Origin: an uncultured euryarchaeote
GTDB lineage: Archaea; Thermoplasmatota; Poseidoniia; Poseidoniales; Poseidoniaceae
Assembly: GCA_937897365.1 (NCBI GenBank)
Contig: CALCOP010000182.1
Location: forward strand, 1-8,054
Direction: 5' to 3'
Length of the DNA: 8,054 nucleotides
Shown here: positions 1 to 6,777 of the stretch, one piece after another
Layout of the letters: every line of letters starts with the position of its first letter
Position numbering within the stretch: the first letter of the stretch is position 1
The notes under the pieces: model-generated
Databases searched by the model: none
What the model was told of the DNA's origin: nothing
The model's input: only the letters and a program-made list of their open reading frames with translations
Program-made: the position numbers and the translations under genes

Positions 1-1146
1 AAATTGCCCACCTGCTAACATGAGATATTCCATCGCCGGTACATTTGTTTCAAGTGAGAAATCACCGATGCCTGGTAAATCGATGGCGTCGTTAAGATTC
101 AGTCCTTTGTTGGCGTGGTTTAATCCCATGATGAGAGCAGGCCAAATTACAGTGTGAAACGGGATGTTGTCTTTGCCGAGGAAATACAAGTGACGTGGTT
201 TTGTTCCATCCTCAGCAACACACCACCATTTTCTCCAAGCATCATCTCCATCGAGATGGTCTTTCGCATAATCTTCCGCCCATATTCGTGCGCATGTCAA
301 GTAGCCTTGCACCGCTTCAAACCAAACATAAACACATTTTCCGTCCCACTTCGCATCTTGCATTGGCAACGGTATACCCCATGAAAGGTCGCGAGTGACT
401 GCTCGCGGACGTAGCCCCATGTCGAGCCATTGTTTGGTCATTGCACGCACGTTTGATTTCCACACACCGTGCTGTTCCTTAGCATGCTCTTCAAGCGCAT
501 TTTGAAATAAATCTAAGCGATAGAAGAGATGCTCAGTATTACGTATTTCGATTTTGGCACCAGGATTCATTTTGGAAACAGGATTTTTCAATTCTGCCGA
601 CTCGTATGTAGCACCACATGAATCACATTGGTCGCCTCTTGCACCATCTTCTCCACAGGATGGGCAAGTGCCCTCAACATATCGATCAGGTAAAAATCTA
701 CCACCGCCGTCTTCATTGAGCTCGTAATATTGCTCCATAATCTTGGTTTCAAAAAGACCTGCACGCATGAGTTTGTTGAAATTGTCCTGTACAATCGCCT
801 TGTGACGAGGAGCCGTCGTGCGATTAAACAGAGAACCGCCAAATTCTATACCCCGAACATCGATATTCGGCTCCCATGTGCAGCCAAGGTCAAGAAGGGC
901 CTTTTTGTTTAATTGGTGGTACTCATCAACGATGGCCTGTGGAGTGGTTGAGTTTTGCTCTGCAGAGACGGTAATTGGTGTGCCGTGTTCATCGGAGCCT
1001 GAAACCATCAGCACGCGGTTTCCTCTTGAACGTTCAAATCGCGCTTGGATGTCCGGTGGCAGATAACAACCAGCGACATGCCCAAGGTGCAGGGGGCCAT
1101 TTGCGTATGGCCAAGCAACACAAATCAGTACGTGCTCGTTCGACAT
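1..1146 (-). CDS. metG: Methionyl-tRNA synthetase, N-terminal part (3' end beyond window)
   Basis: This class I aminoacyl-tRNA synthetase charges tRNA(Met) with methionine in the cytoplasm, for both initiation and elongation. The 382 visible codons read open to the left edge with no stop or frameshift. Near the N-terminus is YANGPLHLGH (residues 14-23), which contains the class I HIGH signature as HLGH. Next come SGSDEHGTP (49-57), typical of the Rossmann core, and a zinc knuckle in the connective peptide with Cys161, Cys164, Cys174 and Cys177 (CPSC...CDSC). Further on, DLSWGIPLP, YVWFEAVQGYL and FLGKDNIPFH are characteristic MetRS core segments. The KMSKS loop, the anticodon-binding domain and any C-terminal tRNA-binding domain lie outside the window. 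The start is the ATG directly before SNEHVLICVAWPYANG; residues before that are not expected in the family. No strong ribosome binding site precedes it, so a short or absent leader is possible. It diverges from the CNNM gene. Confidence 0.96.
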   Translation of the reverse strand, partial: MSNEHVLICVAWPYANGPLHLGHVAGCYLPPDIQARFERSRGNRVLMVSGSDEHGTPITVSAEQNSTTPQAIVDEYHQLNKKALLDLGCTWEPNIDVRGIEFGGSLFNRTTAPRHKAIVQDNFNKLMRAGLFETKIMEQYYELNEDGGGRFLPDRYVEGTCPSCGEDGARGDQCDSCGATYESAELKNPVSKMNPGAKIEIRNTEHLFYRLDLFQNALEEHAKEQHGVWKSNVRAMTKQWLDMGLRPRAVTRDLSWGIPLPMQDAKWDGKCVYVWFEAVQGYLTCARIWAEDYAKDHLDGDDAWRKWWCVAEDGTKPRHLYFLGKDNIPFHTVIWPALIMGLNHANKGLNLNDAIDLPGIGDFSLETNVPAMEYLMLAGGQF

Positions 1147-1152
1147 ATGGGC

Positions 1153-1166
1153 CCCCAAGATTGGGG
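1153..1166. repeat. Short palindrome beside the metG start
   Basis: CCCCAAGATTGGGG has two 6-base complementary arms around GA. It lies 7-20 bases before the metG ATG, inside the expected leader. It could be an operator or could fold and affect initiation. It is G/C-rich against an AT-rich background. Confidence 0.4.
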
Positions 1167-1174
1167 AAATGGAC

Positions 1175-1218
1175 TCTGCTCTTGACTTTCACCCATGAAA
1201 CATATCGTAAAGAGCAGA
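1175..1218. repeat. 9-base inverted repeat in the metG/CNNM divergent gap
   Basis: TCTGCTCTT at 1175-1183 is the exact reverse complement of AAGAGCAGA at 1210-1218, with 26 bases between. The arms bracket the possible metG TATA box. This could be a regulator binding site or a stem-loop in the metG leader; a chance match cannot be excluded for arms of this length. Confidence 0.35.
1201..1211 (-). promoter_or_regulatory. Possible TATA-like box for metG
   Basis: On the minus strand this reads CTTTACGATAT, an AT-rich box about 55-65 bases before the metG ATG. Archaeal transcription usually starts about 25 bases after such a box, which would leave a leader of roughly 30 bases. The match to a canonical archaeal TATA box is weak, and the assignment rests on position in the divergent gap. 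Confidence 0.25.
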
Positions 1219-1298
1219 ACTTTGACTTATGCAGAAGGGTCATTTTCAATAACCAAAAGCATTTAGCACACTTTACACCCGACGGTCAGGGGAATTTG

Positions 1299-1307
1299 AA
1301 AATATAT
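1299..1307 (+). promoter_or_regulatory. Probable TATA box of the CNNM-family gene
   Basis: AAAATATAT is the most TATA-like element in the divergent gap. With usual archaeal spacing, transcription would begin near 1330, giving a leader of about 35 bases that contains the ribosome binding site at 1354-1360. This supports translation from ATG 1366, because the alternative ATG at 1306 falls inside the box. Confidence 0.45.
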
Positions 1308-1353
1308 GGAAAATGTATTCATTTCTGCAGTGGGAAGCACAATCAACGCAACT

Positions 1354-1360
1354 GGTGAGG
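1354..1360 (+). promoter_or_regulatory. Ribosome binding site that sets the CNNM start
   Basis: GGTGAGG matches the complement of the 16S rRNA 3' end and stands 5 bases before ATG 1366. It favours this start over the in-frame ATG at 1306, which would add 20 residues with no family similarity. Confidence 0.65.
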
Positions 1361-1365
1361 GGAGT

Positions 1366-2397
1366 ATGACTCTCCTTGTATTCTACATCACTTTAGCACT
1401 TGGCGTGTCTTTTCTATGTTCAATTTTAGAAGCCGTAGTTTTGTCGATTCCACATACTTATATCGCTGTTCTCGAAAAAGAAAAATCGAAACTTGGAAAG
1501 ATGTGGAATAAGCTCAAAGATGATGATGCTGTTCGGCCACTTACTGCAATTCTCACGCTAAACACGATTGCTCACACGATGGGGGCAGCCGGTGTAGGTT
1601 CTCAAGTCCAAATGATCTACGGTGAAGAATCGCTCACTGTTGCTTCAATAATACTCACCCTCGCAGTTCTTTTCTTATCTGAAATAATTCCAAAAACTCT
1701 GGGGACGGCTTATTGGAAGCAACTTGCCCCCCTCACTGGTAGAATGCTATCACTTATTGTTGGTGCACTTGTTTTCCTTATTATCCCAATTCAAATGTTA
1801 AAGTCAATCTTACCAAAAGGATCACAATCACTGGTTACAAGAGATGATGTGGCTGCCCTTGCAGACCTTGGTGAAGAAGAGGGGATTTTGGAGGAAGATG
1901 AGGAAACGGTCATCCATAATTTGCTGCGCCTGAGGGAAATAAAAGTTGCAGAAGTCATGACACCGCGTGTCGTAATGACTGCTTTCAGTTCATCAAGCTC
2001 GGTTAAAGAAGTGCTCGAAGAGCACAAAATAATCCGAGTTTCACGGATTCCATTGTATGATGAATCAATAGACGATGCATCCGGCATAGCAATTCGTTCA
2101 GAAATCCTCATGGCTGCAAGCCGTGACGAATGGGATCTAACGATGGGCGATTTTAAGAAACCAGTTATTTCAATTCAAATGGATTCAAATGTCGACGAGG
2201 CATTAGACATGTTTTTGCAAAAACGCCAACAGTTTGCACTTGTAAAAGATGAGTTTGGTGGCGTTGCTGGGCTTGTCACTATGGAAGATGTACTTGAAAC
2301 TCTGCTCGGTGAAGAGATTGTCGACGAACTCGATGAAGTCGACGATATGCGCGAACTTGCGCGAGAACAACAAGCCGATCTACTTGAGCAAGAGTGA
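1366..2397 (+). CDS. CNNM/CorC-type DUF21-CBS membrane protein, probable Mg2+ transporter
   Basis: Proteins of this family are membrane transporters or efflux factors for Mg2+ and related divalent cations, with a cytoplasmic CBS pair that senses nucleotide-Mg2+. From ATG 1366 the protein has 343 residues. It begins MTLLVFYITLALGVSFLCSI, a typical first helix of the DUF21 domain. Further hydrophobic helices lie near residues 60-80, 90-108 and 120-149. The family signature SEIIPKTLG is at 105-113. After a linker rich in Glu (168-181) comes the CBS pair, with EVMTPR at 196-201 and DEFGGVAGLVTMEDVLETLL at 295-314. The C-terminal CorC/HlyC accessory domain of many bacterial homologues is missing; the protein ends in a short acidic tail, so it resembles archaeal CorB/CNNM forms. 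An upstream in-frame ATG at 1306 would give 363 residues. The gene converges on the hydrolase gene and overlaps its 3' end by 18 bases. The cation is inferred, not shown. Confidence 0.9.
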   Translation: MTLLVFYITLALGVSFLCSILEAVVLSIPHTYIAVLEKEKSKLGKMWNKLKDDDAVRPLTAILTLNTIAHTMGAAGVGSQVQMIYGEESLTVASIILTLAVLFLSEIIPKTLGTAYWKQLAPLTGRMLSLIVGALVFLIIPIQMLKSILPKGSQSLVTRDDVAALADLGEEEGILEEDEETVIHNLLRLREIKVAEVMTPRVVMTAFSSSSSVKEVLEEHKIIRVSRIPLYDESIDDASGIAIRSEILMAASRDEWDLTMGDFKKPVISIQMDSNVDEALDMFLQKRQQFALVKDEFGGVAGLVTMEDVLETLLGEEIVDELDEVDDMRELAREQQADLLEQE

Positions 2398-3378
2398 GTC
2401 AAATTGTTTGAGCCATTTGAGGAGGATGTCTTCTCGATCTTTGTTTCGACGTGCCCCTGCATGCGTTAAACTCTCTATCAAGTGATGCGAGAAGTTTGGA
2501 TTTTCAGTGAAGTGACATACGGCAGCATCATAATGATCACGGCCCAAACGTGAATCGTTCATTGCTTGTAGGCAGAGGGTGGGTGATGAGGGCAACCCCC
2601 ATGCAGGTATGTCGAATTGTTCAAGGCCATCTGATTCCTGAATTTCAGGATGCATCAATTTCACATCCCGAAATACACGTTTCAAGTGCAGTGGTCGCAG
2701 GAACATAGGAATTCTTAACTCGTCACTAATCTCAAGCAATATGTTAGAATAAAGCAAGAGTGGTGATTCAAGAATTATCCCGCGAATAGGTAAACCAAAT
2801 GGAATCATTTCAGGATTTTTTGAAATACGAGTGCAGAGATAACCACCCATACTGTGCCCATACAAAAAGAAATCAGAGACCTTATGCGAATCGATAATCT
2901 CGTTAAACATTCCAAGATGGTATTGGATTTCCTTTGATGCAGATATTGCGTTCCATCTGGACAACGGTGATGACATGCCGTGACCTGGCAATTCGAATAT
3001 TGCAACGTGCCATCCTTTCTCAATAAACCATTGAGCTCGATCAAATACGGAGGCTGATGAGCCCCTCCACCCATGGATAAATACAATCAGTGGTGCGGTG
3101 TCAGACTGGTTGTAGACTTGAAGGTGGATTGATTGCGAGTTTTTCGTAAGTATGTGTGATTCCCATTCATCGGATTGTAATGATGGTTTTGGACGGCCTG
3201 GTGAGATAAATAAAGCGCTTACAATGAATTCGATGTAGGCATTAAAAAAACAAAGAAGTACAAGCGGGAGCCAAATGAGACGTGACTCGAAGAAGGGAGG
3301 GTAGATGAACAATAGACTTGAGAATAAAGAAAGTGCAATCCAAAGCCCAAAACGTAACCATCGTGATGTGAATAACAT
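2380..3378 (-). CDS. Membrane-tethered alpha/beta hydrolase (lipase/esterase type)
   Basis: This 332-residue protein has an alpha/beta-hydrolase fold behind a hydrophobic N-terminus. Two membrane segments lie near residues 9-27 and 34-57, after which the catalytic domain begins. VFIHGWRGS (99-107) is the usual strand plus HG oxyanion segment, and ELPGHGMSS (129-137) is the next conserved loop. GHSMGG (174-179) is the nucleophile elbow with Ser176. Asp275 in AMNDSRLG and His306 in SLTHAG complete a plausible triad in the expected order. The fold covers lysophospholipases, esterases and others, so the substrate cannot be read from the sequence. The N-terminal anchor suggests action at the membrane, possibly on lipids. 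It is the last gene of the minus-strand run, starting 24 bases after the RDD gene's stop. No clear ribosome binding site precedes the ATG, so expression may depend on coupling or a separate weak promoter. Confidence 0.88.
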   Translation of the reverse strand: MLFTSRWLRFGLWIALSLFSSLLFIYPPFFESRLIWLPLVLLCFFNAYIEFIVSALFISPGRPKPSLQSDEWESHILTKNSQSIHLQVYNQSDTAPLIVFIHGWRGSSASVFDRAQWFIEKGWHVAIFELPGHGMSSPLSRWNAISASKEIQYHLGMFNEIIDSHKVSDFFLYGHSMGGYLCTRISKNPEMIPFGLPIRGIILESPLLLYSNILLEISDELRIPMFLRPLHLKRVFRDVKLMHPEIQESDGLEQFDIPAWGLPSSPTLCLQAMNDSRLGRDHYDAAVCHFTENPNFSHHLIESLTHAGARRNKDREDILLKWLKQFDSLLLK

Positions 3379-3402
3379 ATGGCACGAAGAGGAAAAATCT
3401 GC

Positions 3403-4428
3403 CTACTTGGTTGCTTTCTTTGCAGTTGCTTTCTTTGCAGTTGCTTTCTTTGGAGTTGCTTTCTTTGGAGTTGCTTTCTTTGCAGCCGTATTCGGTTTCT
3501 TTTGAGGCTCATCTTTCGACTCTGCTTCATCCTTGGTTTCATCTTCTTTCTCATTCGAATCTGATTCCTCGACTGCTGCTTTTTCTGCTTCTTTCTGAGC
3601 CTTTTTAGCAAGTTTTTCTTCCTTGCGCTGCGTGTAACGATCGCCATATGACGACATATTTTCGAGTTTACCAATGAATCCTGTGGATACCTCACCTTCA
3701 GCAGGGACGTGCTTCACGAGGAATGCACCAAACATAGAATCGTAAAGGCCCTGACGCATCTCACTGCTACGCTTCATCGAAGTATCAACAAAGTACAATA
3801 CAATGAAGACAAGACCCAGTATTGACCAAATGGAAGCCCAAATTTGTGCACTACCATTTTCAGTAAACATTGAACCTGCAAAAACCATCAAAAACACAAT
3901 TCCTATCAGTGCAAATATACCTGTTGAGTTAACTAAGAGCGCATGGAGGAAAATTGGTTTACGAGCATCTGATTTGATATTCTTCGTTCGTGAAATGAAG
4001 TTTCCAAGTGTTCGTCCAGACATTATCGGTATGACGATGAGGTTGAAAATAAGTGCAGCCAATGCAATAAGGGCGAAAATTGTAGTGAATGCATCAAGAA
4101 TAGCAACAGAAAAAAGGAAGGCGAAAATTGGTCCGAGATTGACGACGAAGTTAACAAACCAAGCAATCCGTCGAGCATTTGGAGAGGCAATTTCAAAGTT
4201 TTCCGGGAGGCCAGCAGGAGCAGTCTTCACTTTCATCGGTTTTGCCGCCTTAACTTTTGCAGCGACTGGGGCAGGTTGTTCTACAGCCTTTGCGACTGGC
4301 TTTGCCTTTGCAACAGGTTTTGCTTTTGCAACAGGCTTTGCCTTTGCAACAGGTTTAGCCTTAGCGACTGCCTTTGCAGCTGGTTTAGATTTCGTGCCTG
4401 CGTCGTTTGCCTTGTCAAGTAATCCCAT
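3403..4428 (-). CDS. RDD-like membrane protein with repetitive Lys/Ala tails at both ends
   Basis: This 341-residue protein has three parts. Residues 15-70 are a basic low-complexity tail made of KPVAKA repeats. Residues 85-240 are a membrane core with hydrophobic segments near 88-112, 113-136, 160-188 and 196-214. The core carries RDD-family landmarks: ARRIAWFVNF at its start, GRTLGNFISR (138-147) between helices, and MRQGLYDSMFGAFLV (224-238) at its end, like the R..LHD..AGT segment of RDD proteins. Residues 265-285 are charged and probably helical, and 286-308 are acidic. The C-terminus (317-341) is five KKAT units resembling the basic tail of histone H1 or bacterial Hc1-like proteins. RDD proteins are poorly characterised; some are linked to ion transport. 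The tails suggest binding to nucleic acid, ribosomes or an acidic partner, which is inference. The start lies 18 bases after the previous gene's stop, with GAGG about 11 bases upstream. Confidence 0.75.
   Translation of the reverse strand: MGLLDKANDAGTKSKPAAKAVAKAKPVAKAKPVAKAKPVAKAKPVAKAVEQPAPVAAKVKAAKPMKVKTAPAGLPENFEIASPNARRIAWFVNFVVNLGPIFAFLFSVAILDAFTTIFALIALAALIFNLIVIPIMSGRTLGNFISRTKNIKSDARKPIFLHALLVNSTGIFALIGIVFLMVFAGSMFTENGSAQIWASIWSILGLVFIVLYFVDTSMKRSSEMRQGLYDSMFGAFLVKHVPAEGEVSTGFIGKLENMSSYGDRYTQRKEEKLAKKAQKEAEKAAVEESDSNEKEDETKDEAESKDEPQKKPNTAAKKATPKKATPKKATAKKATAKKATK
3411..3485. repeat. Five tandem 15-bp repeats coding the C-terminal KKAT tail
   Basis: Five uninterrupted copies of TTGCTTTCTTTG(C/G)AG run from 3411 to 3485. 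Copies differ only at the twelfth or thirteenth base region (GCAG versus GGAG), which changes Ala to Pro in the encoded KKAT unit. Because the unit is 15 bases, gain or loss of copies keeps the reading frame. The near-identity points to recent expansion by slippage. Confidence 0.95.
4299..4370. repeat. Four tandem 18-bp repeats coding the N-terminal KPVAKA tail
   Basis: Four 18-base units encode KPVAKA repeats in the N-terminal tail of the RDD-like protein. The first and third units (4299-4316 and 4335-4352) are identical, reading GCTTTGCCTTTGCAACAG; the second has two changes and the fourth is more diverged. A partial unit precedes them at 4283-4298. Copy number can change without shifting the frame. 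Confidence 0.92.
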
Positions 4429-4446
4429 ATATCCACATCCTCATAT

Positions 4447-5430
4447 CTATTGGTAAAGTGTTGCAATCGATTCGTATATACCGAATTCTTCTGTTTGAGT
4501 AAACTCTGTCACAGATTCAGCACTCATATTGCCTAACTGTTCGTCAACAATCGCAACAAACAGAGCCCTCATGTCTTCATCTGCTTCGAGTGGATTTTCA
4601 CCGACTTGCTGATAAATGGAAAATTCTTCACTTTGAATGAAACTCGTTACGATGTCTTCAGGTAGTTGAGAGCCAAGTAAATCATCAACAATTCGAACAA
4701 ATGCACCAAACAAATCGTCTTGCTCAGAGGATGTTTCGGATTCAACAGCTTCTTCGGCAACTGTTGGTTCGACAGATTCCTCAATCATGGCCTTGATTGA
4801 TTTACGTTCAGACATCAAACTCTCAAGGACTGGTCGGAGTTGAGAAAGAACTTCTGAATCTCCAGCAACTTTTGCTGCCTGATATTCAGGTTTGAGAGTT
4901 CTCAACTCATTCTCAATAGCGTTGAGCTGTGATTGTAAATCCCCAGATACTTCATCTTCAATCAACTCAACAACGGGCGCGTCACGTATTTCGGATACTT
5001 TGTTGTCATGCTCTTTTTTACGTAGGACAATAATTTCACGATCCAAAGAATGTCCGAAACGGTCTGCATATCTATCAAGCAAGGAACCAGTTTCTTTTTT
5101 GGCTAATCGGTCGATATGACCGTATATTTGTTGAAGAGGTTTTGTTGAGCGCTTGGCCCACATTTCTCCATATTCGTTTTTCACTTCAGTTACAGGTTCT
5201 GCATCGGATGTAGGGGTAGATGCATCCGTCATTGGAACCGGTGTGGGTGCTTCTGGCAGCGGGAGTGGTGTAGGTGCTTCTGGGAGAGGGAGTGGCGCAG
5301 GAGCGTCAGGCAGTGGAAGCGGCGAGGGGAGTGCTCCTGGTGGGGGTATTGGCATGCCGGGAAGAGGCAATGGCATAGCCGGTGATGGGGGGGTTTGAGC
5401 ATCTTTTTTCTTGCCTTTGCGCAGACCCAT
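4447..5430 (-). CDS. Uncharacterised proline-rich protein with duplicated C-terminal module
   Basis: I do not recognise this family. From ATG 5430 it has 327 residues and no membrane segment. It begins MGLRKGKKKD, a basic stretch. A proline-rich region (14-75) follows, containing three 9-residue units of the form PLPLPEAPT. Residues 85-150 are charged and helical, with KRSTKPLQQIYGHIDRLAKK as a likely conserved block. Residues 163-218 have coiled-coil character, rich in Glu, Leu and Lys. After an acidic linker come two copies of a roughly 35-residue module, near 239-275 and 287-321, sharing the pattern FV-IVD--LG----E-V--F-Q-EEF-IY. A longer start at 5484 would add 18 residues, but a strong ribosome binding site favours 5430. 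It is followed after 18 bases by the RDD membrane gene, so the two products may act together, possibly with this one as a cytoplasmic scaffold. That role is inference. Confidence 0.82.
   Translation of the reverse strand: MGLRKGKKKDAQTPPSPAMPLPLPGMPIPPPGALPSPLPLPDAPAPLPLPEAPTPLPLPEAPTPVPMTDASTPTSDAEPVTEVKNEYGEMWAKRSTKPLQQIYGHIDRLAKKETGSLLDRYADRFGHSLDREIIVLRKKEHDNKVSEIRDAPVVELIEDEVSGDLQSQLNAIENELRTLKPEYQAAKVAGDSEVLSQLRPVLESLMSERKSIKAMIEESVEPTVAEEAVESETSSEQDDLFGAFVRIVDDLLGSQLPEDIVTSFIQSEEFSIYQQVGENPLEADEDMRALFVAIVDEQLGNMSAESVTEFTQTEEFGIYESIATLYQ
5240..5320. repeat. Three degenerate 27-bp repeats in the proline-rich region
   Basis: Units 5240-5266, 5267-5293 and 5294-5320 are each 27 bases and start GGTGTGGGTG, GGTGTAGGTG or GGCGCAGGAG. 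They encode successive 9-residue PLPLPEAPT-type units. The first two are close copies and the third is more diverged, suggesting older duplication than in the RDD gene tails. Confidence 0.8.
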
Positions 5431-5435
5431 GTGGT

Positions 5436-5442
5436 TCACCTC
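5436..5442 (-). promoter_or_regulatory. Ribosome binding site that sets the proline-rich protein start
   Basis: On the minus strand this reads GAGGTGA, an almost ideal Shine-Dalgarno match, with 5 bases before the ATG at 5430. It decides for the 327-residue form over the longer one beginning at 5484. Confidence 0.8.
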
Positions 5443-5502
5443 TAAACGGTTGGATGCGGGTGGAGTCTTGAACCTTACCTTCACATCAACTCAAGATTGG
5501 AC

Positions 5503-5509
5503 GTATAAT
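5503..5509 (-). promoter_or_regulatory. Possible TATA-like box after priS
   Basis: The minus strand reads ATTATAC here, in the 95-base gap between the priS stop and the proline-rich gene. Transcription starting about 25 bases further would give a leader of about 50 bases. This would make the proline-rich, RDD and hydrolase genes a unit separate from priS. The box is short and unsupported by a visible BRE. Confidence 0.3.
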
Positions 5510-5525
5510 GAGTAGAAGATTCTCT

Positions 5526-6725
5526 TCAAACAAGCTTTGCCCATCCTTTCAATATGAGGAATGTCGCCCCTGCTTCATGAATTTGAAACCTTTCACCCGA
5601 TTGTTTGTCGTATATAGTGTCTCCAAACTGAGATATTGAGTCGTCAACAATCATTTCAACTTCCATAACATCTTGTGTACTCAATGCGAGTGCTTCGTGC
5701 AGCGGGCAGTACGGGTGAGAACCATCAGGGTCAAGCCGGTGAAGAGGAAATTCACTCACGCGCATACCCGATTTGCCATGAAGTGATGTAGGCCAACGGA
5801 TTTGACGACGGACATCGATAGTAACAACTTCATCGGTCTCACCTGCAGAACCAAGAACAACGGATGAATCTGTCTTGAGCAGGTCAAGAAACAGTCCCTC
5901 ATATTTTTCCAACACTCCAAAGCTTCCGTTGCGAAGTCTTTCAGCACGGGCATCGTGGTTAACTACTGCAGCCAAACTCTGGATTGAAGCTTTACCCTTC
6001 GTTGTCGCCCTGCCCTCTCTTTGAGATTGACCAAGTAGACCTTGGTGCAGTGAGTCCAACTCAGCATTATATCCTTGATCCTTACGATCTATCGAACGCA
6101 ATTTGTCAATCATTCCACCCATTCCGTCACGTATTCTTCGCGTCCAACCTTCCGAATTAAGGTCATGATACCTCGCCAATCCACCTTTTACATCCACTCC
6201 TTCGCCGCGAATGTAGGAAACCATCTCGCGGCGAGCTTCTGAATCCAGATGAAACAGTGATGGATCTCGATAATGCAAATGAAACCCTCTGTGTCCAGAA
6301 AAGGTGATTTGGAGATACTTTTCCTGGAAACCAAATTCGGGTTCAAGGAAATCGTTCCACAACGACCATGCTTGATCATGAATTACTTCGAGCATGCCTG
6401 GAAAATCCTTGTCCGTAACTCCTGGCAAGTGGTCGCCGTCTAAATCAAAAATTAAATCAGCACCACGCCAAATCTTGTCCGCCATTTTCATTTCAAAAGG
6501 ACGGTCCCAATATGCGGTTGAATAAAAACAAGAATGCATCGAACGTTCAGTGACAAATTGCCGAACGGATTGCATATCACTGAATCCTTTGTGGCGTATT
6601 GGGGGAGCACCACCAAACGGAATGAACATCCATTCACGTGTTTTCAGTCGTGGAGGTGTCCAAAATTCGGCACTGCGGTAATATGCACCAAATCGGTGTG
6701 CAAACCTCGCCCAACCTACTGCCAT
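5526..6725 (-). CDS. priS: DNA primase small (catalytic) subunit PriS
   Basis: PriS is the catalytic subunit of the archaeal/eukaryotic-type primase, which with PriL makes the RNA or DNA primers for replication. In the 399-residue form, AYYRSAEFW (14-22) is the usual N-terminal block. The metal-binding acidic motif LIFDLDGDHL spans 91-100 with Asp94 and Asp96. SGHRGFH (143-149) is the conserved nucleotide-binding motif with its His. VTIDVRRQIRWPTSLHGKSG (301-320) holds the third catalytic Asp, 304, and the R-x-SLHGK-G motif. HPYCPLH (337-343) contains Cys and His residues. All catalytic motifs are intact. Start choice is uncertain: an in-frame GTG at 6770 would add 15 residues and stand 7 bases after the zinc mini-protein stop, while ATG 6725 better matches the family N-terminus and has GGGG 6-9 bases before it. 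The close upstream neighbour suggests shared transcription. Confidence 0.93.
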   Translation of the reverse strand: MAVGWARFAHRFGAYYRSAEFWTPPRLKTREWMFIPFGGAPPIRHKGFSDMQSVRQFVTERSMHSCFYSTAYWDRPFEMKMADKIWRGADLIFDLDGDHLPGVTDKDFPGMLEVIHDQAWSLWNDFLEPEFGFQEKYLQITFSGHRGFHLHYRDPSLFHLDSEARREMVSYIRGEGVDVKGGLARYHDLNSEGWTRRIRDGMGGMIDKLRSIDRKDQGYNAELDSLHQGLLGQSQREGRATTKGKASIQSLAAVVNHDARAERLRNGSFGVLEKYEGLFLDLLKTDSSVVLGSAGETDEVVTIDVRRQIRWPTSLHGKSGMRVSEFPLHRLDPDGSHPYCPLHEALALSTQDVMEVEMIVDDSISQFGDTIYDKQSGERFQIHEAGATFLILKGWAKLV

Positions 6726-6777
6726 AGAAGACCCCGTCAGTCGGGTGTGGTCGATAGTTATTGAATGCACGCTGAAA

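Noticed and set aside
154..1066. Several frames of 60-84 codons on both strands between 154 and 1066
   Set aside because: All lie within the metG coding region, which has one continuous minus-strand frame with MetRS motifs.
1306..1365. 20-residue N-terminal extension of the CNNM protein
   Set aside because: The ATG at 1306 sits in a TATA-like box and lacks a ribosome binding site, while ATG 1366 has one and matches the family start.
3393..3397. T-run after the RDD gene as a terminator
   Set aside because: Only five T on the minus strand without a stem, and the next gene begins a few bases on; too weak to call.
3411..3485. Regular tandem array as a CRISPR or regulatory repeat
   Set aside because: Units are contiguous with no spacers and code in frame for the KKAT tail of the RDD-like protein.
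3305..3608. Plus-strand reading frames rich in Leu, Phe and Cys opposite the KKAT repeats
   Set aside because: They are antisense images of the Lys/Ala repeat codons; no ribosome binding site or family similarity.
3803..4456. 217-codon plus-strand frame opposite the RDD-like gene
   Set aside because: Its Ala/Phe/Thr repeats mirror the KPVAKA codons, and the minus-strand product has clear membrane helices and RDD motifs.
5153..5398. Plus-strand Gly/Ser-rich reading frame resembling a secreted repeat protein
   Set aside because: It is the complement of the proline-rich coding region; the minus-strand frame is longer and has an ideal ribosome binding site.
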